Shown here piece after piece: positions 6,338-7,379 of a stretch of DNA of 7,379 nucleotides. A program made the translations under genes and the position numbers. Each line of letters starts with the position of its first letter. Within the stretch, counting starts at the first letter, position 1. The notes below the pieces were generated by a model. The model was given only the letters and a program-made list of their open reading frames with translations, was not told where the DNA came from and ran no database searches. The stretch spans positions 1-7,379 of the forward strand of contig JAKONF010000127.1 in the NCBI GenBank assembly GCA_022702085.1. Reading direction: 5' to 3'. Origin of the DNA: Rickettsiaceae bacterium. Its GTDB lineage: Bacteria; Pseudomonadota; Alphaproteobacteria; Rickettsiales; Rickettsiaceae.

Positions 6338-6907
6338 ATGACTGAAGAGAGAGCACTACCTATCCTACCTAAAGCCACTGCTGTATGGCTCATTGAAAAT
6401 ACTAGCCTTACCTTCGAACAAATAGCTGATTTTTGTGGTTTTCATGTTTTGGAGATACAAAATATAGCTGATGGTGATTCTACTCAACATATACAAGGTA
6501 TGGACCCAATTGCTGGTGGCCAATTAACCAAAGAAGAAATTGATCGCTGCTCCCTAGATTCTAAAGCAAAATTAAAACTGTCTTTCAGTAATGCTGCTAT
6601 CTTTGCAAATAAGAAGAAGAAAAATGCTAAATACACGCCTAAAGCGATGCGTGAAAATAAACCTGACGCCATATATTGGTTACTAAAAAATTGCCCAGAA
6701 ATATCAGATAGTCAAATTATTAAGCTTGTAGGAACGACCAAAACTACTATTGCTTCTTTGAGAGATCGCACGCACTGGAATATAAAAAATATTCGGCCGC
6801 GTGATCCAGTACTTCTTGGCATTTGTAAACAAAGCGAAATTAATCAGTTGATGTCATCATTTAAATTATCTCCTGAAAAAACTGATGAGCTTCCACCCGA
6901 AGAATAA
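6338..6907 (+). CDS. DUF1013 family regulator, TrcR-like
   Basis: A 189-residue cytoplasmic protein of the DUF1013 family, which current annotation calls cell cycle transcriptional regulator TrcR in alphaproteobacteria; I give the name from memory with moderate certainty. Seen: two helix-turn-helix-like units that resemble each other. One lies at about 15-45 (WLIEN, then QIADFCG, then EIQNI). The other lies at about 112-143 (WLLKN, then QIIKLVG, then TIASL). A lysine-rich linker (KKKKNAKYTPKA, 92-103) joins them. A conserved-looking THWNIKNIRPRDPVLLGIC (145-163) and an acidic tail follow. No membrane segment or signal peptide is seen. It starts 57 bases after pntB without a clear promoter, terminator or Shine-Dalgarno, so it may ride on the pnt transcript. 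DNA binding is inferred; targets are unknown here. Confidence 0.85.
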   Translation: MTEERALPILPKATAVWLIENTSLTFEQIADFCGFHVLEIQNIADGDSTQHIQGMDPIAGGQLTKEEIDRCSLDSKAKLKLSFSNAAIFANKKKKNAKYTPKAMRENKPDAIYWLLKNCPEISDSQIIKLVGTTKTTIASLRDRTHWNIKNIRPRDPVLLGICKQSEINQLMSSFKLSPEKTDELPPEE

Positions 6908-6908
6908 T

Positions 6909-6924
6909 ATATTTATATAAATAT
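6909..6924. repeat. Perfect 16-base A/T palindrome between trcR-like gene and sucA
   Basis: ATATTTATATAAATAT reads the same on both strands and starts one base after the stop codon at 6905-6907. T-rich sequence (TTTATTTTATTC) follows. It could be a feeble terminator hairpin (6 A-U pairs, 4-base loop), an AT-rich protein-binding site, or chance. The lack of any G-C pair makes a strong terminator unlikely. Confidence 0.4.
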
Positions 6925-6938
6925 TTATTTTATTCAGG

Positions 6939-6947
6939 TGCTATAAG
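6939..6947 (+). promoter_or_regulatory. Candidate extended -10 promoter for sucA
   Basis: TGC-TATAAG matches the extended -10 form TGnTATAAT with one mismatch. No -35 lies at 17 bases (AAATAT), which extended -10 promoters tolerate. It would start near 6954 and give a leader of about 85 bases. Other TATA-like strings crowd this spacer, so the choice is uncertain. Confidence 0.35.
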
Positions 6948-7025
6948 ATGTTTTTTTAATAAAATATAAATTAATATAGAATAAAATATATTTAACGTAA
7001 TTATCCATCTTTTTAAAATTTTAAT

Positions 7026-7030
7026 GGTGA
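7026..7030 (+). promoter_or_regulatory. Shine-Dalgarno of sucA
   Basis: GGTGA, a perfect match to part of the 16S rRNA-complementary AGGAGGTGAT, lies 8 bases before the ATG at 7039. It confirms that start, and an in-frame TGA directly before the ATG excludes a nearby longer form. Confidence 0.65.
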
Positions 7031-7038
7031 TTAAGTGA

Positions 7039-7379
7039 ATGAATACAAAGTTTGAACTTGATGATTTTTTGTTTGGTAGTAATGCCGTTTTTATTGAAGA
7101 ACTTTACCAATTATATTTATCAGATCCAGCCAAAATAGATTCTAGTTGGAGACAATATTTTCAAAATTTCTCAGGAGTAGATGAAGCTAAATTCAAAACT
7201 ATTGTCAAGATAGTAGGACAATATGAGATTGATCCTAACGCGAAAAGCAAAAACGATAAAGGTAAGACTCCACTAAACAAAAATTCTAATGATCACAAAG
7301 CAAAAACCGTAGATTTAGTCATTACTCAGGATACACAAGAAATCCTCAAATTACGTGCTAAGATGATGATTTCAGCTTA
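7039..7379 (+). CDS. sucA: 2-oxoglutarate dehydrogenase E1 component, N-terminal part
   Basis: E1 of the 2-oxoglutarate dehydrogenase complex, the thiamine-diphosphate enzyme that decarboxylates 2-oxoglutarate and hands the succinyl group to the E2 lipoyl arm in the TCA cycle. Only 113 codons are in the window; the full protein is normally about 900 residues or more. Seen: the N-terminal E1 helix region typical of the family, FLFGSNAVFIEELYQLYLSD (10-29) followed by SSWRQYFQNF (35-44), which in studied enzymes binds E2. A Lys/Asn/Asp-rich linker (about 68-90) follows, then the start of the next domain (VDLVITQDTQEILKLRAKMM). The catalytic residues are beyond the edge. A good Shine-Dalgarno and an in-frame stop fix the start. 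It lies 131 bases after the TrcR-like gene, probably with its own promoter. Confidence 0.93.
   Translation, partial: MNTKFELDDFLFGSNAVFIEELYQLYLSDPAKIDSSWRQYFQNFSGVDEAKFKTIVKIVGQYEIDPNAKSKNDKGKTPLNKNSNDHKAKTVDLVITQDTQEILKLRAKMMISA

Noticed and set aside
6484..6672. 62-codon minus-strand frame with a hydrophobic stretch
   Set aside because: The hydrophobic run (AFFFFLF) is simply the complement of the lysine codons in the TrcR-like linker.

Overview
The window looks like an ordinary, conserved chromosomal segment of an AT-rich alphaproteobacterium. The best guess is the order Rickettsiales, probably a Rickettsiaceae-like intracellular bacterium. The reasons are strong A/T bias in codons and spacers, a transhydrogenase alpha subunit split in two, a DUF1013/TrcR-type regulator (an alphaproteobacterial family), and recalled resemblance of the RecR and DnaX proteins to rickettsial ones. 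Species cannot be named from the sequence alone. No mobile element, CRISPR array, phage gene or defence island is visible.

Minus-strand half (1-3259). Reading leftwards from 3259, the order is a LolA-type periplasmic lipoprotein carrier, a signal recognition particle RNA gene (ffs) hidden in the 173-base spacer, dnaX (DNA polymerase III tau/gamma), the YbaB/EbfC nucleoid protein, and recR, which is cut by the left edge. The order SRP RNA - dnaX - ybaB - recR also occurs in distant bacteria such as Bacillus subtilis, where scr precedes dnaX. It groups protein targeting, replication clamp loading and recombinational repair. dnaX carries an A7 run phased as A_AAA_AAA just after domain III. A -1 shift there would add one codon and then stop, much like the gamma-producing shift in E. 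coli.

Plus-strand half (3355-7379). The order is pntAA, pntAB and pntB (proton-translocating NAD(P)+ transhydrogenase; 4-base overlap, then a 2-base gap), a TrcR-like regulator 57 bases downstream, then the start of sucA (2-oxoglutarate dehydrogenase E1), which runs off the right edge. The metabolic theme is redox and TCA cycle: SucA feeds NADH production, and the transhydrogenase uses the proton gradient to convert NADH reducing power into NADPH.

The 95-base divergent spacer between lolA and pntAA holds two good sigma-70-like promoters, one per strand, that interlock almost base for base. The most worthwhile leads are this promoter pair, the dnaX slip site and the unannotated SRP RNA. None of these amounts to a wholly new system.
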